A stretch of 64,000 bases of DNA from Mycolicibacterium sp. J2 (GCF_026240945.1 NZ_JAPFPY010000015.1:1-64000); one strand, 5' to 3'. Positions 7,285 through 16,912 are shown, counted from the first letter of the stretch. The notes: generated by a model not told the origin, from the sequence alone. Numbers and translations: made by a program.

Positions 7285-8058
7285 TCACATCGCCTGTGCG
7301 GTCACCGGCGACTGCGTCCGCACGTGCAGGCGGGTGCGGTCGGCGCGGAACAGGTCGACCGAGTACTCGAAGGCCCGGCCGCGTTGGTCGAAACCTAGGC
7401 GTTCCAGCTTCAGCACCGGCGTGCCTGCGGGCCGCCCGAGCAACTTCCCCTCGGCGCTGGTAACGCTGGCCACCTCGATGGACTCGTCGGCGGCGCAGAT
7501 TTGCAGCCCGAACTGCGCGCGCAAGGTGCGATAGACCGAGGTCATCCCGGTGCGTAACACGCCGGCCAACTCGGGCCGCAGGTACATCTGCTCCAGGGAC
7601 AGCGTCTCCCCGTCAGCATGCCGCAACCGCAGCAGCGACACCACCGCCTCGCCGTCGGCCATCCCAAGGGCCGAACTGACCGGAGCCGGCGCCGCCACCA
7701 ACCCGGCCCGGATCACGGTCGTGCCGTCCCGGAAACCCTGATCGTGCAGAATCTCCGGGATTCCTTTCACGGTGTTCAAGCTGCGCACGATGCCGTGTGA
7801 CTGGCAGAACGGCCGAGCAGCCTGCGGTGACGCGTCGCGTTGGGTGACGTCGGTCAGGTAGGCGCCGCCGGCGCGGCCTTTGACCCGGCGAATGCGGTGC
7901 TCGCGTTCGAGCAGGTCGAGAGCGCGGCGCACCGTGGTCCGCGACATTCCCAGCCGCTCGGCCAGCGCGCGCTCGGTCGGCAACCGGTGCTCGCCGCGCT
8001 CGGCGAGTTCGTCGGCCAGCCTGCGCAGGGCCTGCTGCGCTTGCTCGTGCACGAGCAT
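7285..8058 (-). CDS. GntR-family transcriptional regulator with UTRA domain
   Basis: The 257-residue protein has an N-terminal winged helix (about 1-70) with the GntR pattern LPTERALAERLGMSRTTVRRALDLLEREHRIRRVKGRAGGAYL. A UTRA ligand-binding domain (about 90-250) follows, including SLLRLRHADGETLSLEQMYL and the closing AFEYSVDLFRADRTRLHV typical of HutC-type regulators. Such proteins are usually repressors released by a small metabolite. It is divergent from the seven-gene catabolic operon starting at 8223 and separated from it by two dyads, one a perfect 20-bp palindrome. It most likely controls that operon and itself. Confidence 0.9.
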   Translation of the reverse strand: MLVHEQAQQALRRLADELAERGEHRLPTERALAERLGMSRTTVRRALDLLEREHRIRRVKGRAGGAYLTDVTQRDASPQAARPFCQSHGIVRSLNTVKGIPEILHDQGFRDGTTVIRAGLVAAPAPVSSALGMADGEAVVSLLRLRHADGETLSLEQMYLRPELAGVLRTGMTSVYRTLRAQFGLQICAADESIEVASVTSAEGKLLGRPAGTPVLKLERLGFDQRGRAFEYSVDLFRADRTRLHVRTQSPVTAQAM

Positions 8059-8134
8059 GACGTACCCCTTCCTGAGTCAGCCGCGGGGAGACCGTGCTGT
8101 CACGCTAACCCGGGCACGTCGTGTCCGCGTGTTC

Positions 8135-8153
8135 GCGGTGTAAAGATCACCGC
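8135..8153. promoter_or_regulatory. Dyad in the GntR/operon divergent promoter region
   Basis: GCGGTG at 8135-8140 and CACCGC at 8148-8153 form 6-bp arms around TAAAGAT. It lies between the divergent GntR gene and the catabolic operon. It could be a second operator or a small hairpin; it is weaker than the palindrome at 8187-8206. Confidence 0.3.
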
Positions 8154-8186
8154 CGGATGTGTTACGCAACGTTTACAGGTGGCCCG

Positions 8187-8206
8187 ATGAACCAGAAATG
8201 GTTCAT
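8187..8206. promoter_or_regulatory. Perfect 20-bp palindrome, probable GntR operator
   Basis: ATGAACCA and TGGTTCAT form perfect 8-bp arms around GAAA. It ends 16 bases before the GTG at 8223, the first gene of the operon, and is therefore unlikely to be coding. Arm length and position suit a dimeric GntR/HutC-type repressor. Confidence 0.7.
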
Positions 8207-8222
8207 CCCAAGGGTGTTACGT

Positions 8223-9014
8223 GTGAGCGTCAACCGTGCTGATCGTGTCCGGCTCGCCCTCGAGCTGGCCGAGGTCGCGGGCGAGATCTCCCGCCGCTAC
8301 TTCACCACGCCCGACCTGTCGGTCCAGGCCAAGACCGACGGATCGCCGATCACCCGGGCCGACCGGGAGATCGAGCTGGCGATGCGCGAAGCGGTGGCCG
8401 GCGCGTTCCCCGCCGACAGTTTCACCGGTGAGGAATACCCCGACACCGAGGGCACCTCGGCCTATCGGTGGATCGTCGACCCGATCGACGGAACCAAATC
8501 CTTCATCCGCGGCGTACCGCTGTACGCCAATCTCATCGCCGTCCAAGAGGGTGACGAGATCGTCTTCGGGCTGATCAACCTGCCCAGCGCCGACACCCTG
8601 GTGCACGCCGAGCGGGGTGGCGGGTGCTGGCGAAACGGTGCGCCGGCCCGGGTTTCGGGTCACGACGCCCTCGACGGCGCCTACGTGATGGCGACCTGGC
8701 TGGAGGACTGGGATCCCGAGATCATCGGCGGGTTGCACAGCCAGGGTGCCGTGCTGCGCACCTGGGGCGACGCGTTCGGATACGCGATGGTGGCCTGCGG
8801 CCACGCCGACGCCGTGGTGGACTACCGAGCACAACCCTACGACCTGGCACCGATGCCGGTCATCATCGAGGAAGCCGGCGGCCGCTTCACCAGCCTGGAC
8901 AGTCGGCGAGTATTCGACGCCGGCAACGGAATCGCCAGCAACGGTCTCCTCCACGACACGCTGTTGTCCCATGTGGGATCCGAAACCCCCGAGCGACAAG
9001 GAATTCCATTGTGA
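8223..9014 (+). CDS. Inositol-monophosphatase-family phosphatase (HisN-like)
   Basis: The 263-residue product has the Li+-sensitive Mg2+-dependent phosphatase motifs: GEE at 69-71, DPIDGTKSF (86-94) and a modified second metal motif YDLAPMPVIIEEAGG (206-220), in which Asp207 keeps the metal ligand role although Trp is replaced by Tyr. Family members remove phosphate from inositol phosphate, histidinol phosphate or similar polyol and amino-alcohol phosphates. GTG 8223 is chosen because the earlier in-frame ATG would place a perfect palindrome inside the gene. It is first in a tight operon with two kinases, so phosphorylation and dephosphorylation may belong to one pathway. The substrate is not evident. 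Confidence 0.85.
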   Translation: MSVNRADRVRLALELAEVAGEISRRYFTTPDLSVQAKTDGSPITRADREIELAMREAVAGAFPADSFTGEEYPDTEGTSAYRWIVDPIDGTKSFIRGVPLYANLIAVQEGDEIVFGLINLPSADTLVHAERGGGCWRNGAPARVSGHDALDGAYVMATWLEDWDPEIIGGLHSQGAVLRTWGDAFGYAMVACGHADAVVDYRAQPYDLAPMPVIIEEAGGRFTSLDSRRVFDAGNGIASNGLLHDTLLSHVGSETPERQGIPL

Positions 9015-9289
9015 AAGACTTCATCCGCGGGCTCAGCCGCCGGTCGATCGTCATCTTCTTCGGCACCCTCTACGCCGTCGCGCTCCTGTTCGCGATCTTT
9101 CCGCCGCTCTATTTGTGGGGCAGCGGTAGCAGTTTCGAGATCCTCGGTATCCCGTTCGCGATCATGTACTGGATCATCGACGCCCTGGTGCTCGGACTGA
9201 CCCTGGCAGCTTTCTACATCGTCGAAGACATTCGCGGCGAACTCGACGACGACTCGTTGGAACCACTCGCAGAAAACCTCGGAGGCTGA
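9011..9289 (+). CDS. Small two-TM membrane protein accompanying the symporter
   Basis: The 92-residue product has two hydrophobic segments (about 13-38 and 46-70) and an acidic tail. GTG 9011 overlaps the phosphatase stop (GTGA), and the gene ends one base before the symporter ATG. Many SSS-family symporters are preceded by a short membrane protein of this shape (DUF3311- or DUF4212-type), so it is likely an accessory subunit. That family link is by size and position, not by a motif I can verify. Confidence 0.7.
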   Translation: MKDFIRGLSRRSIVIFFGTLYAVALLFAIFPPLYLWGSGSSFEILGIPFAIMYWIIDALVLGLTLAAFYIVEDIRGELDDDSLEPLAENLGG

Positions 9290-9290
9290 C

Positions 9291-10847
9291 ATGTTGATCA
9301 TGCTTGCCATGCTGGCTGTGTTCTACGCCATCGTGATCGCTATTCTCTATGTCACCCAACAAAAGACATCGCCGACCTTCGACGAGTACGCCGTCGGCGG
9401 TCGCAGCTACGGACCGTGGTATGTCGCCATGAGCTATGTGAACTCATGGTGGCCGGGGTCGACCTTCATCGCCTTCTTCGGATTGGCCACCGGTGCAGGC
9501 GTGTTCGGCCTCTACGGCCTGGCGTACTCCAGCCTGGGCGTGGCGATGATGTACTTCATGGCCACCCGCGCATGGCGCTGGGGCAAGAAATACGACCTGC
9601 GCTCCCAACCCGACCTGCTCGGCAAGCGCTTCGACTCACCGGCGGTGCGCATCATCGCCAGCGTCATCGGCATCGTGTCCCTGTTCCCCTGGGTGGTTCT
9701 GGGGATGCAGGCCCTCGGCACGGTCTTCGAACTCGCCAGCGACGGCGCCTGGTCGGTCACCACCTGCCTGATCGTCGGGCTGGCCGTGATCCTGATCCGG
9801 CAGTACTGGACCGTCCGGATGGGGATGCGCGGTCTGATCATGACCGACGCCTTCCAGGGCACCGTGGCCTACGTGTTCTCGGCCCTGGTGTGCGTGGTCC
9901 TGCTCTCCGGTATCGCCGGTGGTCCGATCAGCATTGCCAACCTCAACGACGTCGCACACCAGTACCTGGTGCTGCCCGGTGACGGTGACAAGTACGGACC
10001 GCTCTACATCTTCGCCCTGATCTTCACCGGCGTCATCGGATCACTGTGCTGGCCGACCAGTTTCCAGCGCATCTACACCGCCTCCAGCGTGCGATCGGTG
10101 AAATCAGGCACCTTGTGCACGGTGCTGATCTCCGGTGTCTTCTACACCTTGCTGATGCTGGTGGGTATCGCCGCGACGGTGATGCCCGACGTCGCCGCCA
10201 GCCCGCAGGCCGGCTGGTTCACCATCATGAGCGACTACGGCGGCACCTGGCTGCTCGGCCTCGGCATCACCATCGTCTTCGCGGCATCCATGGGCCACAT
10301 CGACGGCAGCGTGCAGGTGTGCGGTCTGCAGATCGCCAACGACCTCGTCAACACGACCAAGCGGCCGCTGTCGGACAAGCGGCTGACCCAGGTCGCCAAG
10401 ACCTCGATGGTGGTCTTCATGATCGCCGCGGGTGTCGTCGCCTACGCCACGTTCAACATGACCCGGCTGCAGCTGCTGGCCCAGATCTCCTATCAAGGCG
10501 TAATCCAGCTGGCGGTGCCGCTGTTCCTGGGCATCTTCTGGCGGGGCGGCAACAAGCAGGGGGCGGTGGCCGGAATGCTCTCGGGCTTCCTGGTCGCGAT
10601 GGTGATGACCTGGATCTACCCCGACGACGTGCGCTGGCTGGGCAGCTTGACCGGCGGTATCGTCGGCTTGGTGGTCAACCTGGCCGTCTTCCTCGCCGCT
10701 GCCGCACTGATCGGCACCGACGATTCCGACAAGGCCCGGGTCGACGAGATGTTCGAAGCCGCCAAGACCAAGATGCGGATCGCGGCGCCCGCTGCGCCGG
10801 TATCGCTGGACGAGCAGGTGCACGAGCTGGCCGAAGAGACCCGATGA
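9291..10847 (+). CDS. Sodium:solute symporter (SSS family)
   Basis: The 518-residue polytopic membrane protein has about 13 hydrophobic segments. The early region ([34 protein letters not shown], about 25-65) is the SSS pattern of TM1-TM2, and [13 protein letters not shown] (about 251-263) matches the conserved TM8 region. It should import an organic solute with Na+. It is third in the operon and coupled to the next gene by an ATGA overlap. Neighbouring M20 and amidase genes suggest an amide- or carbamoyl-bearing substrate; the kinases suggest a hydroxyl or amine to be phosphorylated. Confidence 0.9.
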   Translation: MLIMLAMLAVFYAIVIAILYVTQQKTSPTFDEYAVGGRSYGPWYVAMSYVNSWWPGSTFIAFFGLATGAGVFGLYGLAYSSLGVAMMYFMATRAWRWGKKYDLRSQPDLLGKRFDSPAVRIIASVIGIVSLFPWVVLGMQALGTVFELASDGAWSVTTCLIVGLAVILIRQYWTVRMGMRGLIMTDAFQGTVAYVFSALVCVVLLSGIAGGPISIANLNDVAHQYLVLPGDGDKYGPLYIFALIFTGVIGSLCWPTSFQRIYTASSVRSVKSGTLCTVLISGVFYTLLMLVGIAATVMPDVAASPQAGWFTIMSDYGGTWLLGLGITIVFAASMGHIDGSVQVCGLQIANDLVNTTKRPLSDKRLTQVAKTSMVVFMIAAGVVAYATFNMTRLQLLAQISYQGVIQLAVPLFLGIFWRGGNKQGAVAGMLSGFLVAMVMTWIYPDDVRWLGSLTGGIVGLVVNLAVFLAAAALIGTDDSDKARVDEMFEAAKTKMRIAAPAAPVSLDEQVHELAEETR

Positions 10848-12091
10848 CCTCAGGCCTGACCGAATCCGGGTTTCTCGCCGATTTCGCCGCACTGTCGGCG
10901 ATCGGCGCGACCGCGGCGGGCGGAGTGGACCGCGAAGCGGCCACCGCCGCCGACGGGCGGGCGCGGGAGTGGTTGCGCGACTGGTTCATCGAAAACGGGC
11001 TCGACTGCCGTGTCGACGCCGTCGGCAACATGTACGGCTGCGCCGAGATCGTCGCGGGCGCACCGTACGTCCTGCTCGGCTCGCATCTCGACAGTCAACC
11101 GACATCCGGTCGTTTCGACGGCGCCTACGGGGTACTGGCCGGGGCCTATGCCGCCGCAGCGGCCGCGAGCCAGCCCGAGGGGGCCCGCTTCAACGTCGCG
11201 GCGGTGAACTGGTTCAACGAGGAGGGCTCGCGCTTCTCGCCGAGCCTGATGGGCAGCGCCGTGTACACCGGCAAGCTGACCGCCGACGCCGTGCTCGACA
11301 CCGTCGGAAAGGACGGCGTCACGGTCCGGGAAGCGTTGACAGCCATCGGTTTCCACGGCGGTGATACCCCGCCCCAGGCCGGCGCCTTCGCCGAGATCCA
11401 CATCGAGCAGGGCCGCACGCTGATCGACCAGGACCTCGATATCGGGGTGGTGACCGAGAACTGGGCGGCCTACAAGTACGCCATCACCGTGCACGGCGAG
11501 CAAGCCCACACCGGTGCGACGCATATGCGCTACCGGCGTGACGCGCTGGTCGGTGCCAGCCAGGTGGTGCTGGCGGTCCGAGCCGTCGCCGACGAGTTCG
11601 GTTCCGACACGGTGCTCGGTTCGGTCGGCAGCTTCACCGTCGAGCCCAACTCGCCGGTGGTGGTGCCGGCGCGGGTCCGGCTGGCGGCGGATCTGCGCGC
11701 CCTGGACGGCGGAACCGTCGACGCCGCGCACCGGTCATTGCTGCAACGCATTTCGGCCATCAACGAGGCCGGCGAGGTTCGCGTCGAGATCGAATCGGCG
11801 ACCCCGCGACCCTCCACCCGCTATCAGGAGGCCGGTATCGCCCTGGCCGGCGGCGTCGCCGACGATCTCGGGTTGCGGTGGCGGACGCTGCCGACGATGG
11901 CCGGCCACGATTCGGTGAACCTGAAATCGCTGGTGCCGACGGTCATGCTGTTCGTGCCCAGCGTCGACGGCGTGTCCCACAACGAAAACGAGTACAGCAC
12001 CGATGCACACCTGCTGGCCGGCCTGCGCATGCTGACCGGCACCGCGCGCCAGCTGGTGACCGGAGCTCTCGAGGCGGCCGCACTCACATGA
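10844..12091 (+). CDS. M20-family Zn hydrolase (N-carbamoyl-amino-acid hydrolase/ureidopropionase type)
   Basis: The 415-residue product has hydantoinase/carbamoylase-type metal motifs: GSHLDSQ (79-85, His and Asp ligands), FDGAYGV (91-97), WFNEEGSRF (123-131, Glu pair), HIEQGRTL (about 185-192), and a late His in MAGHDSVNL. The family hydrolyses N-carbamoyl amino acids, 3-ureidopropionate or allantoate using two Zn or Mn ions. The start overlaps the symporter stop (ATGA) and its own stop overlaps the amidase start. In this operon it probably opens a carbamoyl or amide bond of the imported compound. The exact substrate class cannot be told from sequence alone. Confidence 0.88.
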   Translation: MTSGLTESGFLADFAALSAIGATAAGGVDREAATAADGRAREWLRDWFIENGLDCRVDAVGNMYGCAEIVAGAPYVLLGSHLDSQPTSGRFDGAYGVLAGAYAAAAAASQPEGARFNVAAVNWFNEEGSRFSPSLMGSAVYTGKLTADAVLDTVGKDGVTVREALTAIGFHGGDTPPQAGAFAEIHIEQGRTLIDQDLDIGVVTENWAAYKYAITVHGEQAHTGATHMRYRRDALVGASQVVLAVRAVADEFGSDTVLGSVGSFTVEPNSPVVVPARVRLAADLRALDGGTVDAAHRSLLQRISAINEAGEVRVEIESATPRPSTRYQEAGIALAGGVADDLGLRWRTLPTMAGHDSVNLKSLVPTVMLFVPSVDGVSHNENEYSTDAHLLAGLRMLTGTARQLVTGALEAAALT

Positions 12092-13500
12092 GCGATTCCA
12101 TCCTGGACGCCAACGCCGAGGCCCTGCGTGGCGAATACCGCAGCGGTGCAACGAGTCCGGTCGAGGTACTGGAGTTGACGCTGGCGCGTATCGACGCCCG
12201 CAATCCGGCCATCAACGCCATGGCCTACCTGGACACCGCGGGCGCACGCGCCGCGGCGCAGGCCTCGGCGCGACGCTGGGCCGACGGCACGCCTCTGAGC
12301 CCGTTGGACGGCGTGCCCGTCACCATCAAGGACAGCGTCAATGCGATCGGGATGCCATGGCGGCACGGCTGCGCCGCCAACGCGGACCTGCCCGATGCCA
12401 GCGTCGACGCCCCGCCGGCTGCCCGGCTCAAAGAGGCCGGTGCCGTCATCCTCGGTAAGACCACCATGCCCGACTTCGGCATGATGGCAGCCGGTGTCAG
12501 CTCGTTGTACGGCATCACCCGCAACCCGTGGGACACCTCGCGCAGCACGGGTGGGTCCAGCTCCGGTGCCGGCGCCGCGCTGGCCGCCGGTATCGGGTTT
12601 GGCTCCGTCGGTAGTGATATCGCGGGTTCGGTGCGGCTGCCCGCCGGGCACTGCGGCCTGGTCGCTCTCAAACCCACCCAGGGCCGCATCCCGCACACCG
12701 CGCCGTCGACCATGCGCTCGGCCGGTCCGATGGGGCGCACCGTCGACGAGGTGATGGACATGTTCGAGGTGCTGAGCCGGCCGGATACCCGCGACCTGTG
12801 GAGCCTGGCGCCCGACCCGGCACCGGACTCGCGGGAACCTTTGTCGCCCAAGGGTCTGCGCATCGGTGTACTCACCGAGTTGAGTGCCGGCTTCGGCGCC
12901 GACGATCAGGTGCTGGCGGTGGTCCACGACGCGGCCGCGGTGTTGCGCGACGCCGGCGCGCAGGTGTCGGCGATGCCGCCGGTGTTCTCCGAGGATCCCT
13001 ACCCGGCCCTGGACCGGCTGTTCCAGGTACGCGCGGCAACCGAGCTCGAGTCCATCCATCCCGATCTGCAGCCCCTGGTGCATCAAGCGATCCGGCACTG
13101 GTGTGCTCCCGGCGCCGGCTACTGCGCAACCGACTTCGCCCGTGACGGTGAGGCGGTCGCCCGCTCGGCCGAGCGGATGCGGGTCGCCTGCGCGTCGTTC
13201 GACTACGTCATCGCCCCGGTCCTGCCGGTGGTGGGATTCGCCGCCGAGGACAGCGGTCTGGACCCGGCATATCCGCTGGCGCACTGCGGTTTCACCGCGT
13301 GGTTCAACCAGACCGCACAACCAGCCAGCGCGCTGTGCTTCGGTATGAGCGCCGGCATGCCGGTCGGTATCCAGGTGATCGGGCCGCGCTTTGCCGACCG
13401 CGAGGTGTTGCGCTTGACGAAATGGCTTGAGCAGCAGCGTCCCGTCACCATCGTCTGGCCTGCGCCCGCGACGGCCGTTCCCACCGGAGGAGGTAACTGA
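12088..13500 (+). CDS. Amidase-signature enzyme
   Basis: The 470-residue amidase has a complete Ser-cisSer-Lys triad: Lys81 in VTIKDS, cis-Ser157 in GGSSSGAGA and nucleophile Ser181 in SDIAGSVR. These enzymes hydrolyse amides to acid and ammonia. The ATG overlaps the previous stop (ATGA). A strong AGGAGG lies at its 3' end, serving the next gene. It is unlikely to be GatA, since gatB and gatC are absent and the operon is catabolic. It may act before or after the M20 enzyme. Confidence 0.9.
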   Translation: MSDSILDANAEALRGEYRSGATSPVEVLELTLARIDARNPAINAMAYLDTAGARAAAQASARRWADGTPLSPLDGVPVTIKDSVNAIGMPWRHGCAANADLPDASVDAPPAARLKEAGAVILGKTTMPDFGMMAAGVSSLYGITRNPWDTSRSTGGSSSGAGAALAAGIGFGSVGSDIAGSVRLPAGHCGLVALKPTQGRIPHTAPSTMRSAGPMGRTVDEVMDMFEVLSRPDTRDLWSLAPDPAPDSREPLSPKGLRIGVLTELSAGFGADDQVLAVVHDAAAVLRDAGAQVSAMPPVFSEDPYPALDRLFQVRAATELESIHPDLQPLVHQAIRHWCAPGAGYCATDFARDGEAVARSAERMRVACASFDYVIAPVLPVVGFAAEDSGLDPAYPLAHCGFTAWFNQTAQPASALCFGMSAGMPVGIQVIGPRFADREVLRLTKWLEQQRPVTIVWPAPATAVPTGGGN

Positions 13501-13501
13501 C

Positions 13502-14446
13502 ATGAGTGCCACCGCGCCGCCGATAGCGCAGCCGTTGCGGGCCATGGGCCTGTTCACCGGCACCTTCACGGCCGATCCCGCCCCCACGATGGCCAGCCCG
13601 AGTTGGTGGGGTGCGGACTCCGAGTGTTTCGATGTGCGCGGTGAGGACGAGTCCGGCACGACATCAGCTGCTTTCGTCAAGTCGATGATCGGCCACGCGG
13701 GCGCCTATATCGACATCCCGCACGCATTCGCCGCCGCGGCCGAGGCCGGTCTGCGCGGGGTGGGCCCCGCGGTGTACGCGGTCGATCCCACCGCCGGAAT
13801 CCTGGTCCTGGAGAACCTGGTCGACAGCTCGTCCACGGCGACCCTGGATATCTTCGACGACGATGCCCGGCTGGAACAGCTGATCGCGCTACGGGCGCAG
13901 GTGCACGATTTCAGCGCGATTACCCGCACGGCCACCGTCTTCGACGACATCCGCACCTTGACCGCACTGGCCACGGCGAACGGGGTTACTCTGCCTGCCG
14001 ACTTCGACTGGATGTTGCGCATGCTGGGCATGGCCGAGAAGCGGATAGCGGCAACGGGTTTCGATCTGGTGCCGTGCCACGGTGACGGCAACGTGTCGAA
14101 TGTGCTGCTTGCCGACGACGGCCGGATGTTGCTGGTGGATTGGGATGTCGCGGCGTTGATGGACCCGCTGCAGGATATCGGTGTTCTGCTGGCTGAGGTC
14201 CGCCCGTTCGACTCGACGGCGCGTGAGGTGTTCGCGGCGGCCTGGGGGAGTTTCGATCAAGCGCTGTTCGATCGCGCGCGGGTCTACGGTGTCGCCGACT
14301 GTGTCCGTTGGGGATTGATCGGCGCCTACGCGGACCACGCACGTCCGGGCACCCTCGAATACTCGAAACTCTCCGACTGGCAGTTCCTGCGGGCGCGGGC
14401 CGGTCTCGGCGAGAAAGCGTTCTTCGATCGGGTGAACAACCTGTGA
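13502..14446 (+). CDS. APH-fold phosphotransferase (kinase 1)
   Basis: The 314-residue product has the aminoglycoside phosphotransferase/choline kinase catalytic elements: PCHGDGNVSNVLL (about 191-203, with the catalytic Asp and Asn) and the metal-binding LLVDWDVA (about 210-217). The N-terminal lobe is unusual and lacks an obvious glycine-rich loop. An AGGAGG runs into the start. Despite the fold name, in this context it most likely phosphorylates a small catabolic intermediate rather than an antibiotic. It is clearly different in sequence from the adjacent kinase 2. Confidence 0.82.
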   Translation: MSATAPPIAQPLRAMGLFTGTFTADPAPTMASPSWWGADSECFDVRGEDESGTTSAAFVKSMIGHAGAYIDIPHAFAAAAEAGLRGVGPAVYAVDPTAGILVLENLVDSSSTATLDIFDDDARLEQLIALRAQVHDFSAITRTATVFDDIRTLTALATANGVTLPADFDWMLRMLGMAEKRIAATGFDLVPCHGDGNVSNVLLADDGRMLLVDWDVAALMDPLQDIGVLLAEVRPFDSTAREVFAAAWGSFDQALFDRARVYGVADCVRWGLIGAYADHARPGTLEYSKLSDWQFLRARAGLGEKAFFDRVNNL

Positions 14447-15417
14447 CCGCCGCACCGACCACACGCGACACCACCGGTAACCGGGTGCTCGGCAGCGCAC
14501 GCAACGATGTCGAACGACGCGTGGAAGCCGCGTTGGCAGCGATCGAGATCTGGCACGGCAAGCACATCGAATACGCTCCAGTGTTCGGTGGCCTGCAGAA
14601 CAGCAACTGGCGCATCACCGTCGCCGGCACCGATACCCGCTACTTCCTCAAGATCCCCGGCGAGGGCAGTGATACCTTCATCGACCGGGTGCTGGCCAAC
14701 GAGGCCGCACGACGGGCCGGCGAAAAGGGGATCGGCGCGGAATTGGTGTACTTCGATGCCGATACCGGTGTCGAGGTGATCGAGTTCCTGGAGGGCTACC
14801 GGGCCTGCACCAACGGTGATTTCAAGGATATCGCCGTCGCCCATCAGATCATCGACATCTACCGGGTGCTGCACGACGGCGGGCTGCTCAGCGTCACCAA
14901 GACGATGTTCGACATGATCGACGAGCACCTGGCTCAGGTCGGCGAGCTCGGGGTGCGGCTGCCCGCCGATGCCGAGCTGATCCTCGGCGAGTACCAGGTG
15001 GCCAAGTCGGCGCTTCTTGCCTCGGGTCTGGATCTTGCTGCCTGCCACAACGATCCGATGCCGGGGAATTTCCTCGTCGCCGATGGCGGGCCGATGAAGC
15101 TGGTCGACTACGAGTTCGCCTCGAACAACGAACGCGCCTACGAGCTGGCGTTGCTCACCACCGAGATGTTCTATACCGAGGAACAGGTCATCGAACTCGT
15201 CGAGGACTTCTACGGCCGCAGTGATTTCGGCCTCCTCGCCCGGGTGCAGGTCTGCGGGGCGCTGGCCGACACCAAATGGGGTCTCTGGGCATGCGTCAAC
15301 CAACAGTTGAGTACGGCATGGGATTTCGACTATCACAAGTACGGCTGCTGGAAACTGATGCGGGCCCGATTGAAGATGGCGGACCCGCGTTGGCCGTTCT
15401 GGCTCGCGTCGCTCTAG
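14443..15417 (+). CDS. Choline/ethanolamine-kinase-type phosphotransferase (kinase 2)
   Basis: The 324-residue product starts at GTG 14443 overlapping the kinase 1 stop (GTGA). Motifs include GGLQNSNWRI (about 49-58) at the nucleotide site, ACHNDPMPGNFL (about 204-215, catalytic Asp/Asn) and KLVDYEFASNNERAYEL (about 223-239), close to LicA/choline kinase-like proteins. The likely substrate is an amino alcohol or sugar hydroxyl. It is last gene of the operon, and its end overlaps by 4 bases the end of the convergent amidase. Two kinases plus a phosphatase in one operon is unusual. Confidence 0.85.
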   Translation: MTAAPTTRDTTGNRVLGSARNDVERRVEAALAAIEIWHGKHIEYAPVFGGLQNSNWRITVAGTDTRYFLKIPGEGSDTFIDRVLANEAARRAGEKGIGAELVYFDADTGVEVIEFLEGYRACTNGDFKDIAVAHQIIDIYRVLHDGGLLSVTKTMFDMIDEHLAQVGELGVRLPADAELILGEYQVAKSALLASGLDLAACHNDPMPGNFLVADGGPMKLVDYEFASNNERAYELALLTTEMFYTEEQVIELVEDFYGRSDFGLLARVQVCGALADTKWGLWACVNQQLSTAWDFDYHKYGCWKLMRARLKMADPRWPFWLASL

Positions 15418-16832
15418 ACGGCCGGTCTGACGTCGGCCCAGGGTCGGGCCGCCTCGTAGTTGGCCGCGGCGCGCAGGACGGCGGCATCGGCGCGGTGTGC
15501 CCCGGCGATCTGCAGCCCGACGGGCCGGCCGTCGGCGGTGAATCCCGCGGGCACGGTGATGGCGGGTGTGGTGGTCATGTTGTACGGGTAGGTGAGCAGC
15601 CAGCCGAGGAGCTGGCGTTGCAGCGACTGCCCTTCGAGCCACTGCGGGGCGAAGCGTTCCAACGGAAACGTGGGGGTCGCCAGCGTCGGGCTGACCAGAA
15701 TGTCGTAGGTGCGCATGAACTCGCTGAAGGCGTCCCACATTTGGCCGCGGAACGCCTCGGCCCGGCCGATGTCCACCGCGGTCAGGGTCTCGGCCTGCTC
15801 GAAGATCTCGATCAGGTTGTCGTCGACCTGGCCGTGCTGGGTTTTCCAGTCCAGGACGTCGTACTCACACGAGTACCCGGGAACCCACAGTCCCTTCCAC
15901 ATCGCCTCCTCCGGGTCGCCCCATGCCGGGGTGGCCTCTTCGACGGTGGCACCCAGAGATTCGAAGGCCCGCACCGCTTCTGCACACACCGCCACCACGT
16001 CTGGATCGACGTGGCCCAGGCCGAGATCGGGCGACCAGGCAACCCGCCACCCCGTGACGTCACCGGTGGTGGCTGCCGCGTAGTCGATGCCGTCGGCGGG
16101 CACGCTGTTCGGGTCGGAGTCCGACGGCCCCGCCATCACCGAGAACATGAGCGCCGCGTCGGCGACGGTGCGGGTGATCGGTCCGTGGAAGATGTGGGTG
16201 TAGTGCCGGCCGTCCAGGAGCGTGTGCGGGATGCGGCCCAGCGACGGTTTGAAGCCCACCACACCGCACATCGCCGCCGGTATGCGCACCGATCCGGCGC
16301 CGTCGGCGCCTTCGGCCAGTGGTCCCAGGCCCGCTGCGACGGCCGCGGCCGCGCCGCCGCTGGATCCACCCGCGGTGTGGCCGTGCTTCCACGGGTTGTG
16401 GGTGGGGCCGTACAGGTGACTGTCGGTGCCGCCGTAGTAACCGAACTCCGGGGCGTTGGTCTTACCCAGGAACAACCCGCCGGCGTTCTTCAGCCGCGTC
16501 ACCACGGTGGCATCGTGGTTGCCCAGCTGTCCGGCCAGTGGTTTGAGCGAGGAGTCGAACGGCAGGCCCGCCATGGTGGTCAGGCCTTTGATGGAGAACG
16601 GGACGCCGTGCAGGGGCCCGCGCGGCGCGCCGCTGGTCACCTCGTCGTGGAGTACGGCGGCGTCGGCCAGTACCTGGTCCCGGTCGAAGTGGATATAGGC
16701 GTTCAGGCCGGGGTTCACCGCCTCGATGCGATCGGCGAAGGCGGTGGCGATCTCGGTGGTGGTGATCGAACCAGTACGGACGGCGTCGGCGAGTTCGGAT
16801 GCGGGAGTCCAGCACAATTCGTTGTCGGGCAT
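15414..16832 (-). CDS. Amidase-signature enzyme (second)
   Basis: The 472-residue amidase from ATG 16832 has Lys82 (SIKGLT), cis-Ser157 in GGSSGGAAA and Ser181 in DGAGSVR, a complete triad. It is only loosely similar to the amidase at 12088. The start is chosen at MPDNEL because the extended frame runs through a strong palindrome at 16882-16912, which is better read as its operator. It converges on the catabolic operon with a 4-base overlap and lies downstream of the arylsulfotransferase gene on the same strand, but 139 bases and a palindrome away, so it is probably separately controlled. Confidence 0.88.
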   Translation of the reverse strand: MPDNELCWTPASELADAVRTGSITTTEIATAFADRIEAVNPGLNAYIHFDRDQVLADAAVLHDEVTSGAPRGPLHGVPFSIKGLTTMAGLPFDSSLKPLAGQLGNHDATVVTRLKNAGGLFLGKTNAPEFGYYGGTDSHLYGPTHNPWKHGHTAGGSSGGAAAAVAAGLGPLAEGADGAGSVRIPAAMCGVVGFKPSLGRIPHTLLDGRHYTHIFHGPITRTVADAALMFSVMAGPSDSDPNSVPADGIDYAAATTGDVTGWRVAWSPDLGLGHVDPDVVAVCAEAVRAFESLGATVEEATPAWGDPEEAMWKGLWVPGYSCEYDVLDWKTQHGQVDDNLIEIFEQAETLTAVDIGRAEAFRGQMWDAFSEFMRTYDILVSPTLATPTFPLERFAPQWLEGQSLQRQLLGWLLTYPYNMTTTPAITVPAGFTADGRPVGLQIAGAHRADAAVLRAAANYEAARPWADVRPAV

Positions 16833-16881
16833 GCTGGCATCGTAGGGCGTGGGCCGCCCGTGTGCAGAGCGAAAGATACTG

Positions 16882-16912
16882 TCCGACAACAGAGTACAAC
16901 GTTGTTGTCGGA
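16882..16912. promoter_or_regulatory. Nested palindromes upstream of the amidase, probable operator
   Basis: TCCGACAACA (16882-16891) and TGTTGTCGGA (16903-16912) form perfect 10-bp arms. Inside lies the palindrome ACAACGTTGT (16896-16905), so the ACAAC/GTTGT half-site occurs four times. It stands 50 bases before the amidase ATG on the minus strand. The design suits two cooperating repressor dimers; no regulator gene is adjacent, so the controlling protein may be the GntR at 7285, the MarR at 19275 or one encoded elsewhere. Confidence 0.6.

Noticed and set aside
8121..8222. Upstream in-frame start for the phosphatase
   Set aside because: The added residues lack family character and would make the perfect palindrome 8187-8206 coding; GTG 8223 fits the family start.
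11824..13680. 618-codon minus-strand frame
   Set aside because: It is antisense to the M20, amidase and kinase genes, which have complete catalytic motifs and coupled starts.
13502..15417. Antibiotic-resistance aminoglycoside phosphotransferases
   Set aside because: The fold is shared, but the operon context (symporter, amidase, M20) and choline-kinase-like motifs point to catabolism.
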